Shown: positions 50,586-60,969, counted from the stretch's first letter. The stretch: DNA of 64,000 bases from Sphingobacterium thalpophilum (GCF_038396785.1 NZ_CP151087.1:3224001-3288000), one strand, 5' to 3'. Translations and numbers: made by a program. Notes: generated from the letters alone by a model not told the origin.

Positions 50586-51300
50586 ATGCATCGTTTAACC
50601 ATCCTATTATTTTTTACCATATTGTTCTTCACCCATCATGCATATTCCCAAAACAGTGGTTGGGAAAAGGTAGATAAGCAGCTATCGGAGGCAAGTAACG
50701 ATTCGACCCGAATATTAGCTTATTACAAAGTAGCATCTGAAATCTATCGCAGCAATCCCACAGAGGCGCAAGAAATCGTTTCCAGAGGATTAAGCCTCGC
50801 TAAGGACAAAAGGTTTGCGACGTTGCAAATTGATTTATTAAATTTATAGGGAGTTATATATCTGAAGCTAAATAACTTCGATGAAAGTGTAAAACCCCAT
50901 TTCAACGTACTCAAAAAACGAGAAGAACGCAACGACAAAAAAGGCATGATGCTTTCTTTTCTGAATATAGGAAATGTGTTTAATAAGAGCTACGACCCCG
51001 ATCAGGCCTTAAAATATTATCAACGCGCACTAGACCTTGCAAAGGAACTGCTCGAAACGAGGAATCGAGCCAATATATCGACCAATATTGGGAATATAGA
51101 TATGCCCAAAACGCATTAAATGGAGAGAAGAAATAGGATGTAGCGCATGCCATCGATTATTTAGTAAAAACGGCAGAGTTCTGTAAAGCCAATGCGCCGG
51201 ATGTTGATCTTTTCAATACCTACATTTTATTGAGCTACCTCTATCTCAAGACAGATAAACTTGAATGGAGCACCTATTATACCGACCTAGCGACTCCTGA
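50586..51300 (+). pseudogene. TPR histidine-kinase paralogue, N-terminal remnant
   Basis: The sequence begins with a signal peptide (MHRLTILLFFTILFFTHHAYSQ) and follows the TPR kinase at 45484 closely: EIYRSNPTEAQEIVSRGLSLA, LLNL(stop)GVIYLKLNNFDES, FLNIGNVFNKSYDPDQALKYY. TAG at 50847-50849, a frameshift near 51100 and a second TAG at 51134-51136 break it. It ends near ILLSYLYLKTDKLEWS...YYTDLA; the membrane helix and kinase are missing. The remnant then passes directly into a CpsB-like remnant. Confidence 0.88.
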
Positions 51301-51336
51301 TTGATCTTCCCGGCATCAATCGCATAACGCAGATGC

Positions 51337-51558
51337 CGTTATTATGGTGTCGACGTCAAAGCTATCGCGATGACTTTATTGAAATCAGGTATGTAGGATT
51401 TTGTGGGCACTGACCTTCACCATGAAAAACATCTTAAAACCCTTACAGATATTGCTGAAAAATATCCTATACGAGAAATGTTAAAAACATCCCCCATTTT
51501 AAACCATTTACTGTTAGATCATATCAGCGATGTCAAGTCTCAGCATATCGCCGGATAG
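51337..51558 (+). pseudogene. CpsB/YwqE-like phosphatase, C-terminal remnant
   Basis: 74 codons read YYGVDVKAIAMTLLKSGM, stop (TAG 51394-51396), DFVGTDLHHEKHLKTL, IAEKYPIREMLKTSPIL and end SQHIAG. This aligns with the last 74 residues of the phosphatase at 4418-5215, which also ends in VAG, and contains the full C-terminal helix that the copy at 44058 lacks. It is fused behind the TPR-kinase remnant on the same strand. Confidence 0.85.
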
Positions 51559-51563
51559 GAAAC

Positions 51564-54386
51564 TTATTGTCCAAAGCGCTTGACATTGACCTTTTTTGAC
51601 TTCACTTTTAAAACAAAAGGCTCAAGGACCAAGTCGGCATCCAGTTTTACCGTTCCCGATTGCGCCTCTTGATCGGTAAATACATTTGCCGGGAAGCTCG
51701 CATTATCCAAATAGAAACTATAGGTGCCCTCTGGCAGGCCAAACTCAAAATGTCCATCCTTATCGGTATGCATTTCGACGACCCTTCCGTTCCTGTCTTT
51801 TGCTAACACTTTGTAAATATCTAAATTCAGATCAGTCTCCAAGCTAAGTCCTTGGGTATACTCGACACGAACAGCTCCCTGTACCATTCCACCGCGCTGG
51901 AGCGGAATTTGGATTTCTAGATTTGACTGCTGTATCGCGATCACCTTCGAAACCGCCATATACTGCCCCTGCTTTGGCGAAAAAAACAAGTATGATCCAT
52001 ATGGTAATTTTTTAAAGGAAGCATATCCTGCTTTATCCGTTACAAACAAAATCCCTTTTACCGTAAAGCTATGGTCAGCCATCGGAATATCCCCTTTATC
52101 AAATATTCCATTAAAATTTTTATCCTGAAAACAGAAAAAACGCGCATTCCCGGTCTTGATTGCCGGGCGATCAAGATTTGATCCTTTTAAGTTCTGCCGA
52201 ACACCAATCCGTAAATTATTAAAATCGTAGTCATATCCTGTTTTCATGACACTATAATTGTATTGAAAAATACCCGTAAGTAAGGTATTTTTCAGCACAC
52301 GGTAATTCAGGCTCGCGTTCCCCCCGAAACTATTTCCATAACTGCTACTCAGATTCGCCCGGGCGTTGGCCGTCCACTGCAGTCTTTCCTGCAAAAGGGA
52401 TCCGCTTACACGGGGTCCTAAAGAAAAACGGTTTCCAAACGAACGTCCTATTAAGAGTGCACTCACCAGATCCGAAATCTGAAAAGCACCTTGCTGGTAA
52501 GAAGCAGAAAGTCCCAGATTTTTATAATTGTAATTAACATCTGTCCGTACCGCAAAAAGTCCAGTAGCTTGATCGGTCATTGACACAAGCCCTGTCTCAG
52601 TGGTTACATTCAGGTTGTGCTGCAGGTTACGCGACCGCACATTCACCGTTGACAATAGGCGCCATGAGGTTGACTTCAATTCACGAGTGCCTGCGGCAAA
52701 CATATAGGTTCCAATCTCACGATTATAGTTTGGCAACACGGATAGCGTCACAAATGAACTCAGGGGCATATACATACTTAAATCCCAGCGGGAAGATTGG
52801 CTTGCGTAATTGAGAAAACGTGTATTCAGGTAGCTTGGGTTATAGCGGTAAAAGGTATAACTTAGTGCCGCCGATAACTTACCCCAATTTCGATTTACAC
52901 GTTCGACAAACTGCAAAGAACCACGACGATTACCTGTATAATAAGGAGAACTATAAAAATTATCGGAACTAAAACTCCATTTGGCAAAACGCTGATCCAT
53001 TCGCATACCCAATGCCCATGAAGGCATGGATGAGTCCCGTCCTACTTGTTGGCCATTTTGGCTTTGAAGTCCAGCGGCGACAAAACCGCGAAGCACGGTG
53101 TTGCCTGCATATTTTTGTTTCAGAAAGTCAAAAGAATTTGCCCATAGCAGGCTCGTTGTACTATCCAAACCATTGCGATCGTAAAAAAGCTGACCTTCAT
53201 AACGCCGGTGCTCAGGCTTATTTTCCCCCAACACCACCTTTCCAAAAGCTGTATAACCGGGGTCGCTGGAAGAGCTGTAATCCAGCAGATCCACAGCGCG
53301 CTGCAACAGGCCTATTGTAAAATTGGCGGCCCTTGCCGTATCGATATGGTCAAATTTGACGCCTCTTCCAAAGGCCGAAGCCTCCATACTTTCCTGCAAA
53401 TTTCCGATCGTGTAGGTATTATTTCCTTTCTGAAAGGCTGCAAAAGTATTGCTTAAAGCAGGCCGGTCCATTCCACCCGTTTTAGTCAGATAAGCACTGT
53501 ATCGAATCTGCCCATTGGCCAGGCGATATTCTCCCTCCGACCTTAAATAAAATGATTTTTGTTCACTTAGCAGGTTATCGAGCTGCAAATCAAAAAAATT
53601 ACGCGAGTATGCGGCCAAATTCCCCCGGTTGTCAAATAATTGCTGGTAATTTCGATCGGCCGCAATATTGGATAAGAGCACCGATAGATTTCCAAACACA
53701 TCGCCATTCTCGTATAAACCGGTGACATTAACCGTGTACTGCGCCCGGTTTAACATGTATTTCTCCACAGCAAAACGAAGTACCAAAAGCGTATCACGCC
53801 CGGCTGGAAGGAAAAGGTTCTGTTCCTTAAATTTGGTATTGCCGATTCGATCGGGAGAAGAAAACAAGATTTTGATCTGTTCGTCCGTTGTACCATTATT
53901 TATAACCCGTGTCCGGATAAAGATAGAGTCACCCACGTGCTTCAGATACTGCGGTTCCGAAACATCCTGCAAGATCACTGCTTTTTTGGGTGGCACATCG
54001 ATAGCCATTGTCTTGTTGTCAACTATATGCCCCTGTGGATCCCGAAGCTGAACAACTACTGCCTGCCCCCTGAGCTGTGCAGGTGTCTGACTTTGTAAAC
54101 GTTGGGTAATAAAGCGTTTTTTACCCGCAGGTACTGTAAATGTTAAACGATCCGAACCTAGGGCACGTAAACCCTGCGGCAACACCAACTTGAGCTCGCC
54201 CATAAAATCCTGCTTGCTGTTGTTGATCAGTTGCAGATCAATACTGTTGAGACCAGCCTCTAAGCGGAGCTGCTCCGGCAAAACGAGCTGCACCGACTTT
54301 TCCTGCTGCGCCCAAACGAACTTGACCAGCAGCAATAACAGCGCGAAGACTGTAAATCTAATCTTATGAGAAAAGCATTTAAACAC
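51564..54386 (-). CDS. Usher-like outer-membrane assembly protein
   Basis: A 940-residue secreted protein. After a signal peptide (ends FVWAQ), residues about 28-230 form Ig/NEW3-like domains (LRLEAGLNSIDLQLINNSKQDF, VPAGKKRFITQRL, VINNGTTDEQIKILFSS). Residues about 240-770 alternate in beta-strand pattern with many Tyr, Asn and Ser, as in a large barrel (SFYLRSEGEYRLANGQIRY, LSYTFYRYNPSYLN, IGTYMFAAGTREL). The C-terminal 170 residues are plug or carboxypeptidase-regulatory-like repeats (FCFQDKNFNGIFDKGDIPM, VTDKAGYASFKKLPYGSY, DKDGHFEFGLPEGTYSFYL). The overall plan and operon context match a fimbrial usher, but classic PapC motifs are not clear to me. It ends the operon. Confidence 0.75.
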   Translation of the reverse strand: MFKCFSHKIRFTVFALLLLLVKFVWAQQEKSVQLVLPEQLRLEAGLNSIDLQLINNSKQDFMGELKLVLPQGLRALGSDRLTFTVPAGKKRFITQRLQSQTPAQLRGQAVVVQLRDPQGHIVDNKTMAIDVPPKKAVILQDVSEPQYLKHVGDSIFIRTRVINNGTTDEQIKILFSSPDRIGNTKFKEQNLFLPAGRDTLLVLRFAVEKYMLNRAQYTVNVTGLYENGDVFGNLSVLLSNIAADRNYQQLFDNRGNLAAYSRNFFDLQLDNLLSEQKSFYLRSEGEYRLANGQIRYSAYLTKTGGMDRPALSNTFAAFQKGNNTYTIGNLQESMEASAFGRGVKFDHIDTARAANFTIGLLQRAVDLLDYSSSSDPGYTAFGKVVLGENKPEHRRYEGQLFYDRNGLDSTTSLLWANSFDFLKQKYAGNTVLRGFVAAGLQSQNGQQVGRDSSMPSWALGMRMDQRFAKWSFSSDNFYSSPYYTGNRRGSLQFVERVNRNWGKLSAALSYTFYRYNPSYLNTRFLNYASQSSRWDLSMYMPLSSFVTLSVLPNYNREIGTYMFAAGTRELKSTSWRLLSTVNVRSRNLQHNLNVTTETGLVSMTDQATGLFAVRTDVNYNYKNLGLSASYQQGAFQISDLVSALLIGRSFGNRFSLGPRVSGSLLQERLQWTANARANLSSSYGNSFGGNASLNYRVLKNTLLTGIFQYNYSVMKTGYDYDFNNLRIGVRQNLKGSNLDRPAIKTGNARFFCFQDKNFNGIFDKGDIPMADHSFTVKGILFVTDKAGYASFKKLPYGSYLFFSPKQGQYMAVSKVIAIQQSNLEIQIPLQRGGMVQGAVRVEYTQGLSLETDLNLDIYKVLAKDRNGRVVEMHTDKDGHFEFGLPEGTYSFYLDNASFPANVFTDQEAQSGTVKLDADLVLEPFVLKVKSKKVNVKRFGQ

Positions 54387-54400
54387 GCGATGAAGTCAAA

Positions 54401-55477
54401 CTATTGTGGGATCAATAAATAGAGGAGGGACACGCTATAGCTTCCAGATTTAGAAGCCGACACCTGATCAGCCGTCAGATTCGCTTTATACTCCACATTA
54501 AAGGTTTGCGCTTGCTTTTTATCCAACGAAGCCGCCGATACAGCAACTTGTTCCTGTGTCGTTAAAAATACTTTGGGGTTGGATCTTATCCTGTTTATTC
54601 CCGTTCCTGCAGTTAATTGAAGTGACAGTGTCGACAGCGGTAGTGTTCCGCCACCATTGCGAACAAGCTCACTGTCAACCGACTTAACGCGAAGCTCGTA
54701 GTCCGTTATAGAGTTCACGCGGATTGCATTTGCAACCAACGAACTTACTCCCTGCATGTAGTCTTTTTGTGTCGAAAACTGCAAGGTGGCATTAGCGGCA
54801 TCCGCGGCAATCTCCAAGCTATAATCAGGCTCCATATCGACCATCCCACCGTCAGTCAGACGCGGCGGCAATTGCATTTCATAATTAATCTCCTGCGTCC
54901 CCAGCACTTTTCCGCTTTCACTATACAGGGTAAACAACAGAGGAATGCGGTACTTCAGGTACGTATATTGATCAGGACTTAGATAGTCGTCCAGGTATTT
55001 ACCTTGCGCAACAGTCAGCGCACTATAAAGTTGGTATTGCTGGTAATAGTTTCCATTGGAGCTAATGGGTTGTTTCGCCCGATTAATCAGCAGCACATCG
55101 TTACTGTTTTGCAAAATAATCGGCGTACGGCTTGCGCCGATACCATCGAGACGAAAATTCGCTTCATTGTTGTCTCCGGTCCAGCGCAGACTGATCTTGT
55201 CGACGGGAAATGTATTGCCACTGCGATTCTTCCCACCGGCAATGGTCCGTATTGGAGCTAGCAGGCGCACGGCGAGCGACCAATTTTTCTCGTTTACATT
55301 GAGACCATTCAAATCAAATTGAAAAACATTGAATCGATCCGGCGTTGTTTTGCCCAAGTAGGATGTCACTTCGAAATAGTTGTCCGACCAGACTGAAAAA
55401 CGCAATTGCGCAACAAGAGGTAAGGCTGAAAACAAGCCCCAAATCAAGAGTACTGCTATTTTAGTTCTTTGCCACAT
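54401..55477 (-). CDS. Surface-fibre subunit or adhesin candidate
   Basis: A 358-residue exported protein; the signal peptide is MWQRTKIAVLLIWGLFSALPLVAQ. The mature part is beta-rich, begins LRFSVWSDNYFEVTSYLGKT, and ends in SKSGSYSVSLLYLLIPQ, an alternating strand like the final strand of pilin domains. The two halves may be two pilin-like domains (the second from about residue 210, YSLEIAADAANATLQFSTQKDYMQGVSSL), with the DYxxGV motif shared with the small pilin-like proteins upstream. Its start overlaps the chaperone stop by 17 bases and its stop is 14 bases before the usher-like gene. A tip adhesin is the simplest reading; this is inferred. Confidence 0.7.
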   Translation of the reverse strand: MWQRTKIAVLLIWGLFSALPLVAQLRFSVWSDNYFEVTSYLGKTTPDRFNVFQFDLNGLNVNEKNWSLAVRLLAPIRTIAGGKNRSGNTFPVDKISLRWTGDNNEANFRLDGIGASRTPIILQNSNDVLLINRAKQPISSNGNYYQQYQLYSALTVAQGKYLDDYLSPDQYTYLKYRIPLLFTLYSESGKVLGTQEINYEMQLPPRLTDGGMVDMEPDYSLEIAADAANATLQFSTQKDYMQGVSSLVANAIRVNSITDYELRVKSVDSELVRNGGGTLPLSTLSLQLTAGTGINRIRSNPKVFLTTQEQVAVSAASLDKKQAQTFNVEYKANLTADQVSASKSGSYSVSLLYLLIPQ

Positions 55478-56276
55478 GTTTAAATTCCAATTCCGCGATC
55501 TTCACCACATCCTGATCGCCATAAAATGCCAATACTGAAACGAGGTAATTCCCAGATTTCAACGATTTGGGAATTGCAATATACTGTTTACGCTTATCGC
55601 CGGGCAAGCAGTAAAAATTAAGATTGTCCACCACTTCTTTTTCACCTGTTTCCTGATTTAAAAACTCGGCACGCAATCTTCCTTCCAACCAGATATTGCC
55701 GGTCACATCGTAACTGACCTCCAGAAACTGTCCAACAGAATCCACATCTTTATAAACCAGATTCGTAATTTCAAGATCCGGCGTTTCCCTCCCATTGAAA
55801 CGATGATAAACTTTTACTCCCGAACGAACGGCCAAACGGATATTAGCTCCTTCCTGTTTTTCTCTCGCCCTGGGATTCAGCTGTGTCACAAAGAGCATCC
55901 CTGTGTGAATTGGCACCGCGGGGCTAAATTTCACATCCTTAGGCACCTGCATATTCAGTTGCAATCGTTTTGATTCACCGGGTTTCAGCGAGAAATACGA
56001 TTCCGATACCGACAGCCAATTTGCACAGCTCGTCGGCAAGGTTCCCTTTGGACTCAATACATTATCACCATACTCGGAATAAGACCAGTCCTCAAAAGAA
56101 ACACCCAGTTCGAGCGTATAATCTTTACTAGGATTGGTCACATCAACATATTGCGTTTGTGCCTGGCCGGCATCACCCACAAAATACAAGCGCGGCGGCC
56201 CAACGGTCAATCCTGTTTGAGAAAAGGCTACTGTAGCGATAAAAAGCAAAAAAAATGAGGCAATCAGGTTCTTCAT
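55461..56276 (-). CDS. PapD-like periplasmic chaperone
   Basis: The start is placed at ATG 56276 (MKNLIASFFLLFIATVAFSQ), giving a clean signal peptide; the frame extends upstream into a terminator hairpin and cannot start there. The 271-residue product has two Ig-like domains. The first has the pattern RLYFVGDAGQAQTQYVDVTNPSKDYTL and SLKPGESKRLQLNMQVP, and ends with VPIHTGMLFVTQLNP, the counterparts of the chaperone G1-strand region; the second holds LEVSYDVTGNIWLEG and SGNYLVSVLAFYGDQD. Such chaperones hold pilin subunits in the periplasm. It is the second gene of the fibre operon. Confidence 0.82.
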   Translation of the reverse strand: MKNLIASFFLLFIATVAFSQTGLTVGPPRLYFVGDAGQAQTQYVDVTNPSKDYTLELGVSFEDWSYSEYGDNVLSPKGTLPTSCANWLSVSESYFSLKPGESKRLQLNMQVPKDVKFSPAVPIHTGMLFVTQLNPRAREKQEGANIRLAVRSGVKVYHRFNGRETPDLEITNLVYKDVDSVGQFLEVSYDVTGNIWLEGRLRAEFLNQETGEKEVVDNLNFYCLPGDKRKQYIAIPKSLKSGNYLVSVLAFYGDQDVVKIAELEFKHVAKN

Positions 56277-56303
56277 AAAAATATATTTGGGATAAAAATA
56301 CAT

Positions 56304-56331
56304 AAAAAAGCAGGTATCTTCCGATACCTGC
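56304..56331 (-). terminator. Intrinsic terminator between pilin and chaperone genes
   Basis: On the minus strand GCAGGTATC pairs with GATACCTGC around a GGAA loop, and a run of six T follows. It lies 36 bases past the pilin stop, within the operon, so only part of the transcripts would continue into the chaperone and usher-like genes. Confidence 0.85.
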
Positions 56332-56366
56332 ATCTATATGATTTTCATAGCGTAGTATAGGATCTA

Positions 56367-56954
56367 CTAGTTTGCTGCAATAGTGTACACCACATCGATG
56401 GTATATTTTGCTTTTGTATCTTTACCACCATTACCCAACAATTCCTTTACTGTTGCTTCATTAAGTGGTTTACCGATATATTTTACATCCAACTCTTTGT
56501 TCAATACCGAAGCTTCTGCTGTACTTGTACTTCCAAAAGGACCGAATTCCATGTTGACATCTGTTGAAGCAGTTTTACCATCTACCTGAATTTCGATTAA
56601 TTTTTTAGCATCGTACGTATTCGCACCATTTCCAGCTACTTTATTGAATTGTCCATTAGTCAATAAAGTTGCTTTTACTTTGTAACCAGAACCTACCGAA
56701 GACACTTTCAATTGTTTTGCAATCGATTTACTTACCCCGTTGGTATAGTCAGCTGCCTTTTCGTATTTCAAGGTTACTTCGTCATCATAACCCGATGTAA
56801 CTGGACCATCTTGTCCTGCACCGCTACCAATTTCGATAGATTGAAAAGGATTCAATTCAACATTCACTTTTACCTTTGCTTGTGATTGAGATTGAGCGTT
56901 TGCTGCAGTTACTGAACCAACGATTGCTACTGCGAAGAAAGTAATTTTTTTCAT
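56367..56954 (-). CDS. Pilin-like major fibre subunit
   Basis: A 195-residue exported protein with signal peptide MKKITFFAVAIVGSVTAANAQ. The mature chain is one beta-sandwich (VKVNVELNPFQSIEIG, DDEVTLKYEKAADYTNGVSK, GYKVKATLLTNGQF, LDVKYIGKPLN, and a final strand KYTIDVVYTIAAN), similar to DUF4402 or spore-coat-U type pilins. It is a paralogue of the protein at 57173-57700, sharing the DYxNGV and GYxVK patterns. Own promoter and terminator suggest strong expression over the downstream assembly genes. It has no Cys, so no disulphide. Confidence 0.78.
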   Translation of the reverse strand: MKKITFFAVAIVGSVTAANAQSQSQAKVKVNVELNPFQSIEIGSGAGQDGPVTSGYDDEVTLKYEKAADYTNGVSKSIAKQLKVSSVGSGYKVKATLLTNGQFNKVAGNGANTYDAKKLIEIQVDGKTASTDVNMEFGPFGSTSTAEASVLNKELDVKYIGKPLNEATVKELLGNGGKDTKAKYTIDVVYTIAAN

Positions 56955-57011
56955 TTTGTTTTTATAATTTAATATGACTTATTCGTTATTATTTATCCTC
57001 TTTGGACAAAA

Positions 57012-57130
57012 CAAAAGTACAGCAGGAAATGAGGCAAAAAGTATGAATTTGAGTCCAAAAAGTATAAAAAAGGGAGCGCGTGAAATGTTGTAGCTGTACA
57101 GCTACAAAAGCTTGTAGCGTGATCACTACA
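57012..57130 (-). promoter_or_regulatory. Pilin promoter box and two operator-like palindromes
   Basis: TACTTTTG on the minus strand (57019-57012) fits the -7 element about 58 bases before ATG 56954. Upstream lie the exact palindrome TGTAGCTGTACAGCTACA (57089-57106) and an imperfect one, TGTAGCGTGATCACTACA (57113-57130), which share the TGTAG/CTACA half-sites. They sit about 70-110 bases before the -7 box and could bind a dimeric regulator. They also lie just past the end of the other pilin-like gene and might form RNA hairpins. Confidence 0.65.
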
Positions 57131-57172
57131 GCGCGGGGTGTCTACGGCAAAAGAATTGAATTAAGGGGAATA

Positions 57173-57700
57173 TTATCTTGTTTCGATGCTATACATAACA
57201 TCATTTGTAAAAGTAACCGTGTTATTTTTTTCTACGTATTGCATTAAGTCGTCAGCTCCGGGACCAGTGTAGGTAACATCGAACAGTCCGTTGAGGGCGG
57301 GTGAATCTGAAGAAATGATGGTTTCCTTATTGGTAGAAAGGACGCTACTAGCTGTATTTACGGCTTGCCCTATATGAGTGGCAGTAGCTCTAACGCGAAT
57401 CAATGGTGAGGGAATTTTTTCTGTCTGTGCCTGACCGAGCTTTATAAAATCTTGATTGGCCATTTTGACCTTCACTTCATAGCCCGACGTGCTAAATACC
57501 GAAAGATGTGCTTTTTGGATAGACTCAACGCCATTTTGATAATCGGCTAAGGTATGGTAGGCCAAGGTAACGATCGATTGATCTGGATTAATAACAAGAT
57601 GCTGCACATCGTGGAGCTCAATATTCAATCTCACGCCAGTCTGTGCGAAGGCTGTACCTCCTAAAAGAACCAATCCCAAAAACAATATTCCCTTTTTCAT
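57173..57700 (-). CDS. Second pilin-like protein
   Basis: A 175-residue exported protein with signal peptide MKKGILFLGLVLLGGTAFAQ. It shares the fold and order of the 195-residue pilin: VRLNIELHDVQHLVINPDQS, VTLAYHTLADYQNGVESI, GYEVKVKM, LNGLFDVTYTGPGAD and a final strand VTFTNDVMYSIETR. The two differ widely in sequence, so they are old paralogues, not a fresh duplication. It may be a minor or alternative subunit. The gap to the next gene contains the palindromes; the IS on the other side begins 164 bases upstream of its start. Confidence 0.76.
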   Translation of the reverse strand: MKKGILFLGLVLLGGTAFAQTGVRLNIELHDVQHLVINPDQSIVTLAYHTLADYQNGVESIQKAHLSVFSTSGYEVKVKMANQDFIKLGQAQTEKIPSPLIRVRATATHIGQAVNTASSVLSTNKETIISSDSPALNGLFDVTYTGPGADDLMQYVEKNNTVTFTNDVMYSIETR

Positions 57701-57863
57701 AGCCTACTATCTTATCCTTACAATCGCATGAACCATCCATGATATTATGATAATCTGTCCTACAGCATCATTTCTTATTGAATCTTTATCAAATTTTGAC
57801 GCCAAAAGAACGTGAATTTTCACCGCGTAAATATTTCATACGCTTTCGTTGCTTTACTATAAA

Positions 57864-59331
<1,468 letters not shown>

Positions 59332-59414
59332 AATATACCTTTTATAAAAAAAACGAAAGAATAAGAACAATTCTTTTTAATAGGAAAACATGTAATATTT
59401 TTAATACAGAAAAG

Positions 59415-60245
59415 TTATTGCTGCCAGCGCTTACGGTATTCTGTTGGTGTGAGGGATGTTTCTTTCAGAAAAAAGGTACTAAAGTTATTCACGTCTGTAT
59501 ACCCTAATTCCCAAGCTACTTGTTTGATACTGAGTGAAGATTCCACAAGAAGCTTCTTACTGACACGGAGCAATTCTTTGGTGATAAGTTCTTTGGGTGT
59601 GGTACCCAGGGTCTCCTTGGTGAGATTGGTCAATTTTTTACTTCCTATATTTAATTGATCCGCGTAGAAAGCAACCTGTTTTTCCTTTTTTACATGTTTT
59701 TCAACAAGCTCCTGAAAACGTCGCACCAATGATACTTCCGTCCGCTGCCCCAGCAGTTCGCCCGATCGACGATCTTCTGCATATATAGCCGCCAGAAGCA
59801 CAATCTGCTTCACGATATTATGTGCCAAATCCCGATAAATTGCCTGATTATAATTCTGCTTAGACAGTTTCAGCTGCATGCCTACAAATTCATAGTAGGT
59901 CGCGTATTCTTTGGGCACGCTAAGTGTTCGATAGGTATATTCACTTCTGTTAAATGACTTGAAGTTTCGAAGGAAGGCCGTATCAACCTCGGTACGTGCA
60001 AAAAAACTTTCCGAAAAATAGATAATCAAAAATGGGCGCTGTTCATTTGTGTTGGCTTCGATTTGTATCCCGCGCGGAATCAAAACTAGACTATATTCCT
60101 CAATCTCAGCGATCTGTTTATTGATCTGCATGCTACAGCCGCCACTTGACACAAAAAGAACGACATAGTTCTCTTTTGCTGTTGCATCCTTAATTTCCGA
60201 AGACTCCCGTTCTACACCAATAACCCGATGAACTCCAAATTCCAT
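59415..60245 (-). CDS. AraC-family transcription regulator
   Basis: A 276-residue regulator. The N-terminal cupin-like sensor domain spans about residues 10-150 (FVSSGGCSMQINKQIAEIEEYSLVLIPRGIQIE). The C-terminal pair of helix-turn-helix motifs spans about 175-275, with STLSIKQVAWELGYTDVN-type second HTH (SLSIKQVAWELGYTDVNNFS) and TPTEYRKRW at the end. No effector can be named. It lies upstream of the insertion sequence on the same strand and is transcribed towards it. No strong operator was found. Confidence 0.9.
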   Translation of the reverse strand: MEFGVHRVIGVERESSEIKDATAKENYVVLFVSSGGCSMQINKQIAEIEEYSLVLIPRGIQIEANTNEQRPFLIIYFSESFFARTEVDTAFLRNFKSFNRSEYTYRTLSVPKEYATYYEFVGMQLKLSKQNYNQAIYRDLAHNIVKQIVLLAAIYAEDRRSGELLGQRTEVSLVRRFQELVEKHVKKEKQVAFYADQLNIGSKKLTNLTKETLGTTPKELITKELLRVSKKLLVESSLSIKQVAWELGYTDVNNFSTFFLKETSLTPTEYRKRWQQ

Positions 60246-60447
60246 AATAATTATTTACCGCATGTAATGCCTGAAAAACATTTTACGTGCTTAGGCGTGA
60301 AGCAATTTAGTAAATAAATCCCGAACACAAAAACTCGCCTCATATTGTATCACAGTTTTATCTGTCTTCATTTTCAAAGCAACCTTATGGTAAGGAAGCA
60401 GGTATTCCCGTCATCAGAAGCACATTTCATACATTATTTTTCACAAA

Positions 60448-60815
60448 TTATAATTGATAGATCAGCCTCCAAAAGCCACTAAGTGTTTTTTCTTGGCCAC
60501 TAAGAGGCAACCCCACAGCCATACCGATAGCCAATTTGTTGTTAAGTCCTAACTTAATCTGGGGATGCAAAATTGTTCTTATCTCATCGGAAGAAATTTC
60601 CTGATTGACCTCAATACCGATAAAATGGTCTGTCTGTCCTTCTCCCCCTTCCGCGCGCCAAGATCCCGTACAAGATCATTATATAAAGGTTCGGCATGAT
60701 GTACTTTATCGGGCAGGGATTTATTTTCTTGGGCAAGGCCAGCAACTGAAGTGACGAGGGCACATATAAATAAACATGCGCGCAAGCACCGAGATGTAAG
60801 TTTATTGTTTTCCAT
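60448..60815 (-). pseudogene. Secreted HAEPLY-type protein, internal deletion
   Basis: The frame starts with MENNKLTSRCLRACLFICALVTSVAGLAQ and VHHAEPLYNDLVRDLGARKGEKD, the start of a Bacteroidota outer-membrane family that continues with a barrel of about 300 residues. After GEKD the reading frame breaks, and another frame gives HFIGIEVNQEISSDEIRTIL, KLGLNNKLAIGMAVGLPL and SGFWRLIYQL, the end of that barrel, with stop at 60448-60450. Most of the barrel is missing. Confidence 0.78.
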
Positions 60816-60969
60816 ATCACAAACCTCGATGTGAAATATGGAAAGACTTGGGAATGTTCTTTTCCTGCTTCAGTAAAGAAATAGCAAGGTATAATTCCTT
60901 AAGATATATTGATCATAAGCCCGACCAAACATACAATAATGCAGCGCAAAATGTTGGCACGATTAACCG

